DNA of 64,000 nucleotides from positions 589,593 through 653,592 of the forward strand of contig NZ_FNVF01000002.1 of assembly GCF_900107975.1 (NCBI RefSeq), read 5' to 3'. The translations under genes and the position numbers were made by a program. Positions within the stretch are counted from its first letter, which is position 1. The number at the start of each line of letters is the position of its first letter. The notes beneath the pieces were generated by a model that saw only the letters and a list, made by a program, of their open reading frames with translations, was not told the DNA's origin and did no database searches. This DNA is from Paenibacillus sp. UNC499MF. GTDB taxonomy: Bacteria > Bacillota > Bacilli > Paenibacillales > NBRC-103111. This document shows, in pieces, positions 15,857-22,415 of this stretch.

Positions 15857-15870
15857 TGTAAACGGTTCCA
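15857..15870. promoter_or_regulatory. cre-like CcpA operator upstream of chitinase
   Basis: TGTAAACGGTTCCA matches the catabolite-responsive element pattern TGTAARCGYTWNCA at all but one or two positions. It lies about 130 bases upstream of the chitinase start, near a plausible minus-strand promoter (TTGCGT about 20 bases further upstream). No gene lies between. The rest of 15731-16069 shows only poor promoter-like AT-rich sequence near 15935-15970 for the plus-strand gene. Confidence 0.65.
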
Positions 15871-16069
15871 ATACGCAATTTTATTATCCCATGACGGCAT
15901 GTCCCGATTAAGGATAAAAACCTATTATGGAGGGGGGAATTTCGACAAAGTCTTTTTAATGGTAAAATATACCTAACGTAGGGTGAGGATGAAGTTGCCG
16001 GTTAACTGTTAATGCGGTGAAGACAGGAGGGGGATTGCGCCGGAATCCGGAGAGAGAGGAGCGGGTAAA

Positions 16070-16300
16070 ATGAGCGGAGGCAAGTGGCTGTACCGGGTGG
16101 TGGAGCTTCTCCTTATGGCGGGTTTGCTCTATTTGGTAAGAGTATATATGAGCGTTTATCTGGTGCGGTCCGTTGGCCTCTCGGATTGGCAGGCAGCGCA
16201 GGTTGTGTGGATTATTCTGATCGTATGTGTGCTCGTGTGCGCGGCGATAGGCATTCTTCAGGGATTGCAGACGTATCTTAAGAAAAGGGGCAAGTTTTAA
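16070..16300 (+). CDS. Small two-span membrane protein
   Basis: 76 aa with GGAG 8 bases before the ATG. Two hydrophobic spans (about 9-30 and 43-65, IILIVCVLVCAAIGILQG) and a basic C-terminal end (LKKRGKF). It stands alone between the chitinase promoter region and a bidirectional terminator. No family recognised. Confidence 0.6.
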   Translation: MSGGKWLYRVVELLLMAGLLYLVRVYMSVYLVRSVGLSDWQAAQVVWIILIVCVLVCAAIGILQGLQTYLKKRGKF

Positions 16301-16382
16301 ACGATAAGCCTTCAGGGGGAAACGTGATTATTTATTTAACCTGAATGATACGCTCCGGGGCCCTTTTCTTGCTGCATAAAAA

Positions 16383-16418
16383 AACCTCCGGTCTGCCTGG
16401 GCAGCCCCGGAGGTTTTT
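16383..16418. terminator. Bidirectional terminator between convergent genes
   Basis: Stem AACCTCCGG / CCGGAGGTT with A-run on the left and T-run on the right, placed just beyond the stop of the minus-strand aldo/keto reductase and downstream of the plus-strand membrane gene. Confidence 0.85.
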
Positions 16419-16425
16419 GAAGTGC

Positions 16426-17406
16426 TTAAGGAAGGAAGCTTCCTCTTGCACTGACGTAAAGCGAATACCATTCTTCGCGGGTCATGAGCTCCGCTTGGCG
16501 CTCCGCGTCCCGGCAGGCGGCGATGCGGTCCGCGTTGGCCGTGCCGATCACCGGCTGGATCATAGCCGGATGCCGCATGAGCCAGCCGAGTACGATGGCC
16601 TCGCGCGTGGTCTCTTTCTCATCCGCAAGCCTGCCGACGAGCTCCGCCGTCTTGCGGATGTGCTCCGGCTCCGAGTCCCCGAGGTTGCCGGAGAATTTAC
16701 CCTGGGCCAGCGGGCCCCACGCCTGGATCTGGATGTCCTCCATCCGGCAGTATTCCAGCAGCCCCTCGGAGAAGTTCACCGAAGTGCCGGCCTTCTGGTT
16801 CACATGAACCCCTTGGTCGAGCCAGTCGTGGCGCGCCAGACTCATCTCCAGCTGGTTGACGGCCAGCTGATCGGGCAATGCGCGCTGGAGGAAGCGGATC
16901 TGGGCGGCGTTCATGTTGGACACCCCGAAATAGCGGACTTTCCCGGCGGCTTTAAGACGCCCGAACGCTTCCGCGACCTCTTCCGGCTCCATCAGCGGAT
17001 CGGGTCTGTGCAGCAGCAGGACGTCGAGATAGTCGGTGCCGAGACGGCGCAGAATGCCGTCGACGGCTTCTCCGATGTAGGCTTTGGAGAAGTCGTACCG
17101 GCCGGGAACGTCCCCGTCCGCGAAGCGGATGCCGCATTTGGACTGGATCACCATTTCCTCGCGCAGGCCCGGCTTGTTTTTGAGGATGCGGCCGAAGGTT
17201 TCTTCCGCCTTTCCCCTTGTGTAAATATCGGCGTGGTCGAACATGGTAATGCCGATGGAAAGAGCGGCTTCGACGGCTTTCTGCGCCTGCGCTTCGTCTT
17301 CTTTGGTGACCGGATCGGAATTCCAGCCTCCGCCGAAAGGCATGCAGCCCAGTACGAGACGGCTGGCGTCCAGGCCGCGTTTTTTTAAGGGCAGTAGGTT
17401 CATCAT
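16426..17406 (-). CDS. Aldo/keto reductase (YdhF-like)
   Basis: 326 aa from the ATG at 17406, 4-5 bases after AGGAGG; a second ATG follows directly. The NADPH-binding (beta/alpha)8 family is shown by FDHADIYTRGKAEE (Asp and catalytic Tyr), the catalytic Lys in VIQSKCGI and the His in VLLLHRPDPL. GVSNMNAAQIRFLQ and PVIGTANADRI are further family signatures. The overall pattern fits the YdhF-type oxidoreductases; the substrate is unknown. A good SigA promoter with an overlapping palindrome lies upstream (17442-17483). Confidence 0.88.
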   Translation of the reverse strand: MMNLLPLKKRGLDASRLVLGCMPFGGGWNSDPVTKEDEAQAQKAVEAALSIGITMFDHADIYTRGKAEETFGRILKNKPGLREEMVIQSKCGIRFADGDVPGRYDFSKAYIGEAVDGILRRLGTDYLDVLLLHRPDPLMEPEEVAEAFGRLKAAGKVRYFGVSNMNAAQIRFLQRALPDQLAVNQLEMSLARHDWLDQGVHVNQKAGTSVNFSEGLLEYCRMEDIQIQAWGPLAQGKFSGNLGDSEPEHIRKTAELVGRLADEKETTREAIVLGWLMRHPAMIQPVIGTANADRIAACRDAERQAELMTREEWYSLYVSARGSFLP

Positions 17407-17441
17407 TATTCCTCCTGTTGTAGGCAATGTGCGGCAGATGT

Positions 17442-17483
17442 ATGTACGTTGTACATTATACCGAATGCGGAGGAGAGTTCCAA
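17442..17483 (-). promoter_or_regulatory. Promoter with palindromic operator for the aldo/keto reductase
   Basis: On the minus strand TTGGAA and TATAAT are 17 bases apart (17478-17483 and 17455-17460). A perfect inverted repeat ATGTAC-GTT-GTACAT (17442-17456) overlaps the -10 and start site, a typical repressor position. The regulator is not evident nearby. Confidence 0.65.
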
Positions 17484-17571
17484 AAAAGAAAGGGAAAGTT
17501 CCGGAAATTTACCGGAGGATTCTTTTTCCCTTCATGTCCCGCGCAGCTTACCATCGTATGGAGCGCCGTCG

Positions 17572-17599
17572 TTGGTGAAGGAGGACCTCTTTGTATTAT
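17572..17599 (+). promoter_or_regulatory. Candidate SigA promoter of the DinB-family gene
   Basis: TTGGTG and TATTAT separated by 16 bases, about 40 bases upstream of the start codon. No other obvious promoter in the interval. Confidence 0.5.
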
Positions 17600-17639
17600 A
17601 CTGATAAAGAGATTAGTTCATTAAAGGAGGCTGACTAGT

Positions 17640-18128
17640 ATGTTTACAAGTCTGGATGAATTTCAGCAGGAATGGAAGCATGAGGCAGCGTTGACCCGGA
17701 AAATTTTAAATACCTTAACGGACGATTCGCTCGACCAGAGCGTCGCTCTGGACCATTTCTCCCTCGGAGAGCTTGGATGGCATCTTTCTCAAGCTATGCA
17801 CGGTGTTTTTACGGCGGCTGGCTTGAAGTTCGAGGGACCTGAGCGAAGCGCGGGAGTTCCCGAGTCCGCCAAAGAAATCGCCGATGTCTACGAGCAGACA
17901 AGCTCGAACCTGCTTCGGGCGGCGGGCGAACAGTGGACGGACGAGATGCTGAAGCAAAGCATTACCGTGTTCGGCCGGGAAATCACGATTCATGGCATCA
18001 TGCGCTTCGTTATTCAGCACCAGGCTCATCACCGGGGTCAAATGACGGTTCTAATGCGCCAAGCGGGCTTGGTTGTTCCGGGCGTTTACGGCCCGAGCAA
18101 GGAAGAACGCGAGCAGATTGGCAAGTAA
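17640..18128 (+). CDS. DinB / YfiT-like four-helix metal-binding protein
   Basis: 162 aa with AAAGGAGG before the ATG. The DinB-superfamily His triad is visible: His in LGELGWHLSQ near residue 48 and the C-terminal pair in IQHQAHHRGQM. Members are dimeric four-helix bundles that bind a divalent metal; several act as thiol transferases in Firmicutes (BstA, YfiT relatives). Function here is open. A strong terminator follows at 18260. Confidence 0.8.
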   Translation: MFTSLDEFQQEWKHEAALTRKILNTLTDDSLDQSVALDHFSLGELGWHLSQAMHGVFTAAGLKFEGPERSAGVPESAKEIADVYEQTSSNLLRAAGEQWTDEMLKQSITVFGREITIHGIMRFVIQHQAHHRGQMTVLMRQAGLVVPGVYGPSKEEREQIGK

Positions 18129-18155
18129 TCGGCCGAAGCAAGCTTGAAGCAGGCG

Positions 18156-18199
18156 CGGAGTAATCCCGGAGTAACCCCGGAGTAACCCCGGAATAAGCC
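18156..18199. repeat. 12-bp tandem repeat, about 3.7 copies
   Basis: Unit CGGAGTAACCCC: one variant copy, two exact copies and one partial (CGGAATAAG), between the dinB-like stop and its terminator. Non-coding. Confidence 0.7.
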
Positions 18200-18259
18200 G
18201 TGAGCAAGCTATGAGGATCTACAAAACTTTGCCCGAGGCAGCGTACATAGTTTCTATTT

Positions 18260-18297
18260 GAGAACATCAAGTGATTACGCTTGGTGTTCTCTTTTTT
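18260..18297 (+). terminator. Terminator after the DinB-family gene
   Basis: A 12-bp stem GAGAACATCAAG / CTTGGTGTTCTC (one wobble) with an 8-base loop and six T. Confidence 0.92.
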
Positions 18298-18352
18298 AAC
18301 CGGACAAAAAACTCATTCGGAATTTTCGGAACACCCGAATAAGGAGGAAATA

Positions 18353-18658
18353 TTGACTTCTAAAAAGAGGACTTTCGGAGCGCTGTCGACGATTTTAAGT
18401 CTTGCAGGTGCAGGGATGCTTTTCATGAGTTACTCGGTTTCAACTACCCCTGATTCCGGTGAAGTGATGCTAATTAAATCTTTATTTTTTTCAGCACTGG
18501 GTTCTCTAGTTATCGGCATTCTTTTAGGTGTAGTAGGAATTGTAACAGGCGAAAGAGGATTCTTGAAATTCACCGGAATCTTAATCGTTTTACTAATGGT
18601 TGCAGGGTTCATAGCGGCTTTTTTGAGTATGGCTTTTTTAGGATTCAGAGAACCGTAA
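18353..18658 (+). CDS. Three-span membrane protein, unknown function
   Basis: 101 aa from a TTG at 18353 with a near-ideal AAGGAGG five bases upstream; an upstream GTG at 18281 sits inside the terminator and is unlikely. Three hydrophobic segments: about 11-28, 44-67 and 74-98, with a short charged loop GERGF between the last two. No motif recognised. Confidence 0.65.
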   Translation: MTSKKRTFGALSTILSLAGAGMLFMSYSVSTTPDSGEVMLIKSLFFSALGSLVIGILLGVVGIVTGERGFLKFTGILIVLLMVAGFIAAFLSMAFLGFREP

Positions 18659-18719
18659 GTACTTATCCCGGTGAAGCAAGGCGTGCATACACAAACAAAA
18701 AGATATGGTCAGTAAGCTG

Positions 18720-18753
18720 CGGCCGTTTTCCGGTATTGTACCGGGAACGGTCG
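18720..18753. other. Long imperfect hairpin in intergenic region
   Basis: CGGCCGTT-tt-CCGGT-attgt-ACCGG-g-AACGGTCG folds into a 13-bp stem with one small internal loop. It follows the three-span gene by 60 bases and may end its transcript, but the following T-run is poor. Apart from this hairpin and the one at 18830, nothing else is seen in 18659-19052. Confidence 0.5.
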
Positions 18754-18829
18754 TCGATTTTCTTAACCATGGAACACTTTTAAGGGATTGCAGACCGCAA
18801 GCGGGTGAGGGACGGGTGTAAATGACACA

Positions 18830-18857
18830 ACGTATGCATAACGTGCATGCGTTTTTT
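18830..18857 (+). terminator. Terminator-like hairpin with T-run
   Basis: ACGTATGCAT-aac-GTGCATGCGT pairs over 10 positions (two wobble) and is followed by TTTTT. No ORF directly precedes it, so it may end a short untranslated transcript or the upstream gene. Confidence 0.6.
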
Positions 18858-19052
18858 GCGTATTCACGGCGATTTGGTCTTTAGCAGACGTTCGAGGAGC
18901 CGTGAAATAGGAAGGGATTTGGCAAAGGGGTTTCTGCTGTTTACCTTCTTTTAACGGAACTTTTCTTTTCCGAAAAGCATTTTCAAATGAGACCAGGGAT
19001 GCTACTCTAACAGAAGGATCAACTTACAAATGATGGGAGGTAGAGGCTTGTC

Positions 19053-19367
19053 ATGCCAAGCGATAAGGTAACGGACTCCGCGAGCGGCGGGAACCGGCTG
19101 CTTTCGTGGCGCTATTACGCCTTATTTTTGCTGCTTACCGGCGGGCTTGAAATTACGGCTTTCCGCCTGGGGAGGTCCTTTGCGGATGAGCTCACGGGTT
19201 GCCTCGTCATGACGGGGCTGCTTGCTTTAAGCGTACTGCTGGCGATATTCACCTTCGTTTTCGGCCTGCTGACCTGCCTGCAGAACAGACAGCACCTGCT
19301 TATTGTGCCGTGCGCTCTTCTTACCGCCGGTTTATATATGGCTTTAATCAGAGGGGAAGGAATGTGA
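19053..19367 (+). CDS. Small membrane protein, unknown function
   Basis: 104 aa. GGGAGG stands 12 bases and GAGG 6 bases before the ATG. Three hydrophobic segments (about 21-38, 48-74 and 80-98). The stop is 7 bases before the acetyltransferase, so the two are probably one transcript. No family recognised. Confidence 0.55.
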   Translation: MPSDKVTDSASGGNRLLSWRYYALFLLLTGGLEITAFRLGRSFADELTGCLVMTGLLALSVLLAIFTFVFGLLTCLQNRQHLLIVPCALLTAGLYMALIRGEGM

Positions 19368-19373
19368 TCTGAC

Positions 19374-19910
19374 ATGATTCGTTTTGAGTATTTCGGAAAA
19401 GAGGATTTCAACCAGCTTATCGAATGGAGCGGAGACGAGGCTTTTCTGCTTCAATGGGCGGGGCCCCAGTTTAATTACCCTCTAACCGCCTTGCAGCTGG
19501 AGGCTTATATGGAAGGGGCCAACGATCCCGAACAATCCGGCCGGCTTATTTATAAAGTCATCGATTCGGAAACGGACCTGCCGGTGGGACATATTTCGAT
19601 CGGAAATATCGACCGCTATAACCGTTCCGCGAGAATCGGCAAGGTGCTGGTAGGCCATACGGCCCGCAGAGGCCGCGGCACCGGACAAGCGATGATCCGC
19701 GAGGCGCTGCGGATCGGCTTCGAAGAGCTCCGGCTTCATAAAATGACGCTCGGCGTTTTCGATTTTAACGAAGCGGCCATCCGCTGCTACGAGAAGGAAG
19801 GCTTCGTTAGAGAAGGTTTTATCCGGGACGCGAGAAGAATGGGAGACACGTACTGGAACTTGATCGAAATGGGCATTTTGGAGAACGAATGGCAGGGACG
19901 CGGCCGGTAA
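19374..19910 (+). CDS. GNAT-family N-acetyltransferase (RimJ/RimL-like)
   Basis: 178 aa. The acetyl-CoA loop is visible in RGRGTGQAMIREALRIGF; the following strand-helix LRLHKMTLGVFDFNEAAIRC and YEKEGFVREGFIRD is the RimJ/RimL/SpeG-like C-terminal pattern. These enzymes acetylate amino groups of protein N-termini, antibiotics or small molecules; the acceptor is unknown. The ribosome binding site is weak (AAGGA, 13 bases), which suggests coupling to the membrane gene ahead. Confidence 0.85.
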   Translation: MIRFEYFGKEDFNQLIEWSGDEAFLLQWAGPQFNYPLTALQLEAYMEGANDPEQSGRLIYKVIDSETDLPVGHISIGNIDRYNRSARIGKVLVGHTARRGRGTGQAMIREALRIGFEELRLHKMTLGVFDFNEAAIRCYEKEGFVREGFIRDARRMGDTYWNLIEMGILENEWQGRGR

Positions 19911-19970
19911 AAACATAGGTGAGAAGCCTGATCGGAAAGGCGGACAGATAGAGCGGAGGGGAAGAAGACT

Positions 19971-20768
19971 GTGGAAGACATTCTGCGCGCAGCGAAGAAG
20001 GTGGCGATCCAAGCCGCTTTGCAAGCCGGACAAGAAGCGAAAAACCGGTTTGAGAATATCAACAGCATTCTGGAAAAGGACGACTTCGGCGATGTCGTAA
20101 CGGAGGTGGATCACCTCGCGGAAGAAATTATTTTGACCCATATCGCGAAAAGCTTTCCCGATCACTGCGTGGACAGCGAGGAAATCGGGCACAACGGCAG
20201 GCAGAGCGACTGGATGTGGATCGTGGACCCGCTCGACGGGACGAACAATTACGCGATCGGTCTTCCGCTCTTCGCTACGTCCATCACGCTCATGCATCAA
20301 GGCAGCCCCGTGCTGGGCGTCATTTACGAACCGATGGTGGACAGGCTGTTCCTCAGCGCGGCGGACAAAGGGGCCTTCTGCAACAATATCCGCATTCAGT
20401 CCAAACCGTGCTCGTCCATTCAGCGCGGCACGATCGGCTGGATACAGGGGCACAAGGTCCAGAACGAGGCGCGTGCCGTTAAGCTCCGCCACCATCTGGA
20501 TGTCCGCTTCAAGCGGATGATGAGGGTATGGGCCCCGACTCTCCAGTGGTGCATGCTCGCCAAGGGAGACTTGGACGGCATCGTCCTGTACAATTCCGAG
20601 GGAACCGATCTGTATTCCGGCATTCTGATGGTGCAGGAGGCGGGCGGACTTGTTATGGATTTTGAGGGCAGGCCATTCCGCGGAATGAGCTCTGAGCCTT
20701 ATCTCATCGCCTGCCATCCGGCGCATAAGGAGCATTTTTTGAAAACGGTGGCCGAAGGGCTGATCTGA
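19971..20768 (+). CDS. Inositol-monophosphatase-family sugar phosphatase
   Basis: 265 aa from a GTG after GGAGGGGAAG. The metal-binding signatures are present: DFGDVVTEVDHLAEE, the acidic DSEEIG and WIVDPLDGTNNYAIG. A GTDLYSGILMVQEAGG segment matches the C-terminal substrate region (usually WD.AAG), though here the Trp is replaced by Leu. Members remove phosphate from inositol phosphate, fructose bisphosphate or 3'-phosphoadenosine phosphate under Mg control. Substrate cannot be fixed from sequence. Confidence 0.85.
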   Translation: MEDILRAAKKVAIQAALQAGQEAKNRFENINSILEKDDFGDVVTEVDHLAEEIILTHIAKSFPDHCVDSEEIGHNGRQSDWMWIVDPLDGTNNYAIGLPLFATSITLMHQGSPVLGVIYEPMVDRLFLSAADKGAFCNNIRIQSKPCSSIQRGTIGWIQGHKVQNEARAVKLRHHLDVRFKRMMRVWAPTLQWCMLAKGDLDGIVLYNSEGTDLYSGILMVQEAGGLVMDFEGRPFRGMSSEPYLIACHPAHKEHFLKTVAEGLI

Positions 20769-20842
20769 CCGGTTAACATCCGATGTCAGCCGTCCGGCTG
20801 CACACGGTTTTTTTCCCAAATCCAAACGAAGGCGGGCTGCAG

Positions 20843-21700
20843 ATGAAGCAAAAAATCATGATGGTCACCGGAGCCAACTCCGGCATGGGCCTCGCCACGA
20901 CGATCGCTCTGGCTCGGCAGGGGGCGAAAGTCATTATGGTCTGCCGCAGCGAAGAACGGGGGCGCAGCGCTCTTCGCGAAGCGATGGCGGCCAGCGGTTC
21001 CGCGGAGATCGAGCTCATGCAGTGCGACCTCGGTTCGCTCCGGAGCATCCGGACTTTTGCCGCGGAGTTCAAAAGCCGCTACGATCATCTGGACGTGCTG
21101 ATCAACAATGCGGGCGTCGTATCGCTCAAGAGAGAGACCACTTCCGACGGATTCGAGATCATGATGGGCGTTAACCATCTGGGCCATTTTCTGCTGACGA
21201 ACCTGCTTCTGGGAGCTCTGAAACGGGCGGAGCAGGGCCGTATCGTCGTCGTTTCCTCCGGCGCGCACAAAATCGGCAAGATCCGCTGGGAAGACCCGTA
21301 TCTGACAAAGGGATACACGGTATGGACGGGGTACGCGCAGTCCAAGCTGGCGAACATTTTGTTCGCCAGGGAGCTCGCCGCCCGGCTGAAAGGGACCGCC
21401 GTCACGGTGAACGCCCTGCATCCCGGAGCCGTCGGCACCCAGATCGGCGTGGACCGGAACACGGGCTTCGGCAAATCGGTGCTTGCCATGCTGCGGCCTT
21501 ATTTCCTGACGCCCGCACAGGGGGCGGAAACGGCGGTCTATCTGGCTACCAGCGATAATGTGGAGTGTGCAACCGGCGAATATTTTTACAGGAAGAAGAT
21601 CGCTCCGGTATCCGCACGGGCCAAAGACAAGCAGCTCGCCGCGAAGTTCTGGGATTGGAGCGTGCGGGAAACGGGACTGCAGCCGGCGGAGACGGAGTGA
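20843..21700 (+). CDS. Short-chain dehydrogenase/reductase (retinol dehydrogenase-like)
   Basis: 285 aa from the ATG at 20843 (a GTG or ATG further upstream lacks support). NADP-binding TGANSGMG at residues 8-15, NNAG near 90, and the catalytic Ser (VVSSGAH) and YAQSK pair are present. VNHLGHFLLTNLLL and ALHPGAVGTQIG are the pattern of the RDH/WW-oxidoreductase-like branch. Substrate unknown. It ends shortly before a repeat-rich spacer. Confidence 0.87.
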   Translation: MKQKIMMVTGANSGMGLATTIALARQGAKVIMVCRSEERGRSALREAMAASGSAEIELMQCDLGSLRSIRTFAAEFKSRYDHLDVLINNAGVVSLKRETTSDGFEIMMGVNHLGHFLLTNLLLGALKRAEQGRIVVVSSGAHKIGKIRWEDPYLTKGYTVWTGYAQSKLANILFARELAARLKGTAVTVNALHPGAVGTQIGVDRNTGFGKSVLAMLRPYFLTPAQGAETAVYLATSDNVECATGEYFYRKKIAPVSARAKDKQLAAKFWDWSVRETGLQPAETE

Positions 21701-21780
21701 CACGTGCGAGGAAGAAGCAACGCCGGTAGAGCAGGCAAGATGCTGTTTGGGTACAAGCAAGTAGCGAGGCAGAAGCAAGT

Positions 21781-21830
21781 AAGAGGAAGCAAGAGGAAGC
21801 AAGAGGAAGCAAGAGGAAGCAAGAGGAAGC
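21781..21830. repeat. 10-bp tandem repeat, five exact copies
   Basis: Unit AAGAGGAAGC repeated five times without change. Degenerate copies extend to the left (about 21757-21780: CAAGTAGCGAGGCAGAAGCAAGT is related). It lies between the SDR gene and the PTS locus and no supported gene covers it. Confidence 0.95.
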
Positions 21831-21898
21831 AAGCTCCTTCCAACAAAATGACGGCGATCCGGCAGACGGATTGACCGTCACGCAGGGCAAGAGCGTGC

Positions 21899-21964
21899 AA
21901 GACAGTGCCAAGACAGTGCCAAGACAGTGCCAAGACAGTGCCAGGACAGTGCCAGGACAGTGCA
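21899..21964. repeat. 11-bp tandem repeat, six copies
   Basis: Unit AAGACAGTGCC: four exact copies then two with AGGACAGTGCC/A. Related decayed units continue to about 22030 (ACAACGGTGCAAGAACG, AAGACTGTGCAAAAC, AAGAGTGTGTAAG). A second, different minisatellite within 150 bases of the first. Confidence 0.95.
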
Positions 21965-22069
21965 CAACGGTGCAAGAACGTATAAGACAAGACTGTGCAA
22001 AACATACAAGAGTGTGTAAGTTTGCAGGAGCAAGCTGCACATAGCAACAACGTGTGCACATTACCACCG

Positions 22070-22099
22070 GTTGACATGACGGTAAAATGGAGATTACAT
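22070..22099 (+). promoter_or_regulatory. Candidate promoter upstream of the PTS locus leader
   Basis: TTGACA at 22070-22075 and TACATA at 22094-22099, 18 bases apart. Transcription from here would give a leader of about 300 bases containing the hairpin at 22186-22223. A second possible -10 (TATAAT near 22336) stands closer to the gene but has a poor -35. Confidence 0.45.
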
Positions 22100-22185
22100 A
22101 ATCGTAGCACCGAGTACAGTGCATGGCAGTAAATTCAGTACATATTCGTGCAGGACATAGGCTGGTTAATCGAACCGGCTTCATA

Positions 22186-22223
22186 AAACGGCCAGGGGCG
22201 GATGCTTCCGGAGCCGTTTTTTT
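22186..22223 (+). terminator. Terminator in the leader of the PTS locus
   Basis: AAACGGC and GCCGTTT pair around a GC-rich 20-base inner segment, followed by seven T. It lies between the candidate promoter at 22070 and the regulator start at 22416, so it may act as an attenuator. It could equally end a transcript from the SDR side. The rest of 21965-22415 shows no supported gene. Confidence 0.65.
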
Positions 22224-22415
22224 GCGTGGCGTGAAGCCGGAGGGGAAATCCGTTTTGGAAGTCATTCCGGTAGAATTCATTTTTGCACAAAAGAGCCTCC
22301 ACGAATTGAACTGTCTTTCGATTCTTGTCCCTGGGTATAATCAAATCGAACAAAGAACCACACTAAACGGCAAAGGAGTTGATGCCGTATTCTGGACGAA
22401 CGCAGTACCCGGATA

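Noticed and set aside
19482..20825. 447-codon minus-strand frame opposite the acetyltransferase and phosphatase
   Set aside because: Shadow of two well supported plus-strand genes.
21781..21964. CRISPR array
   Set aside because: Units of 10 and 11 bp follow each other directly with no spacers, and no cas genes are nearby.
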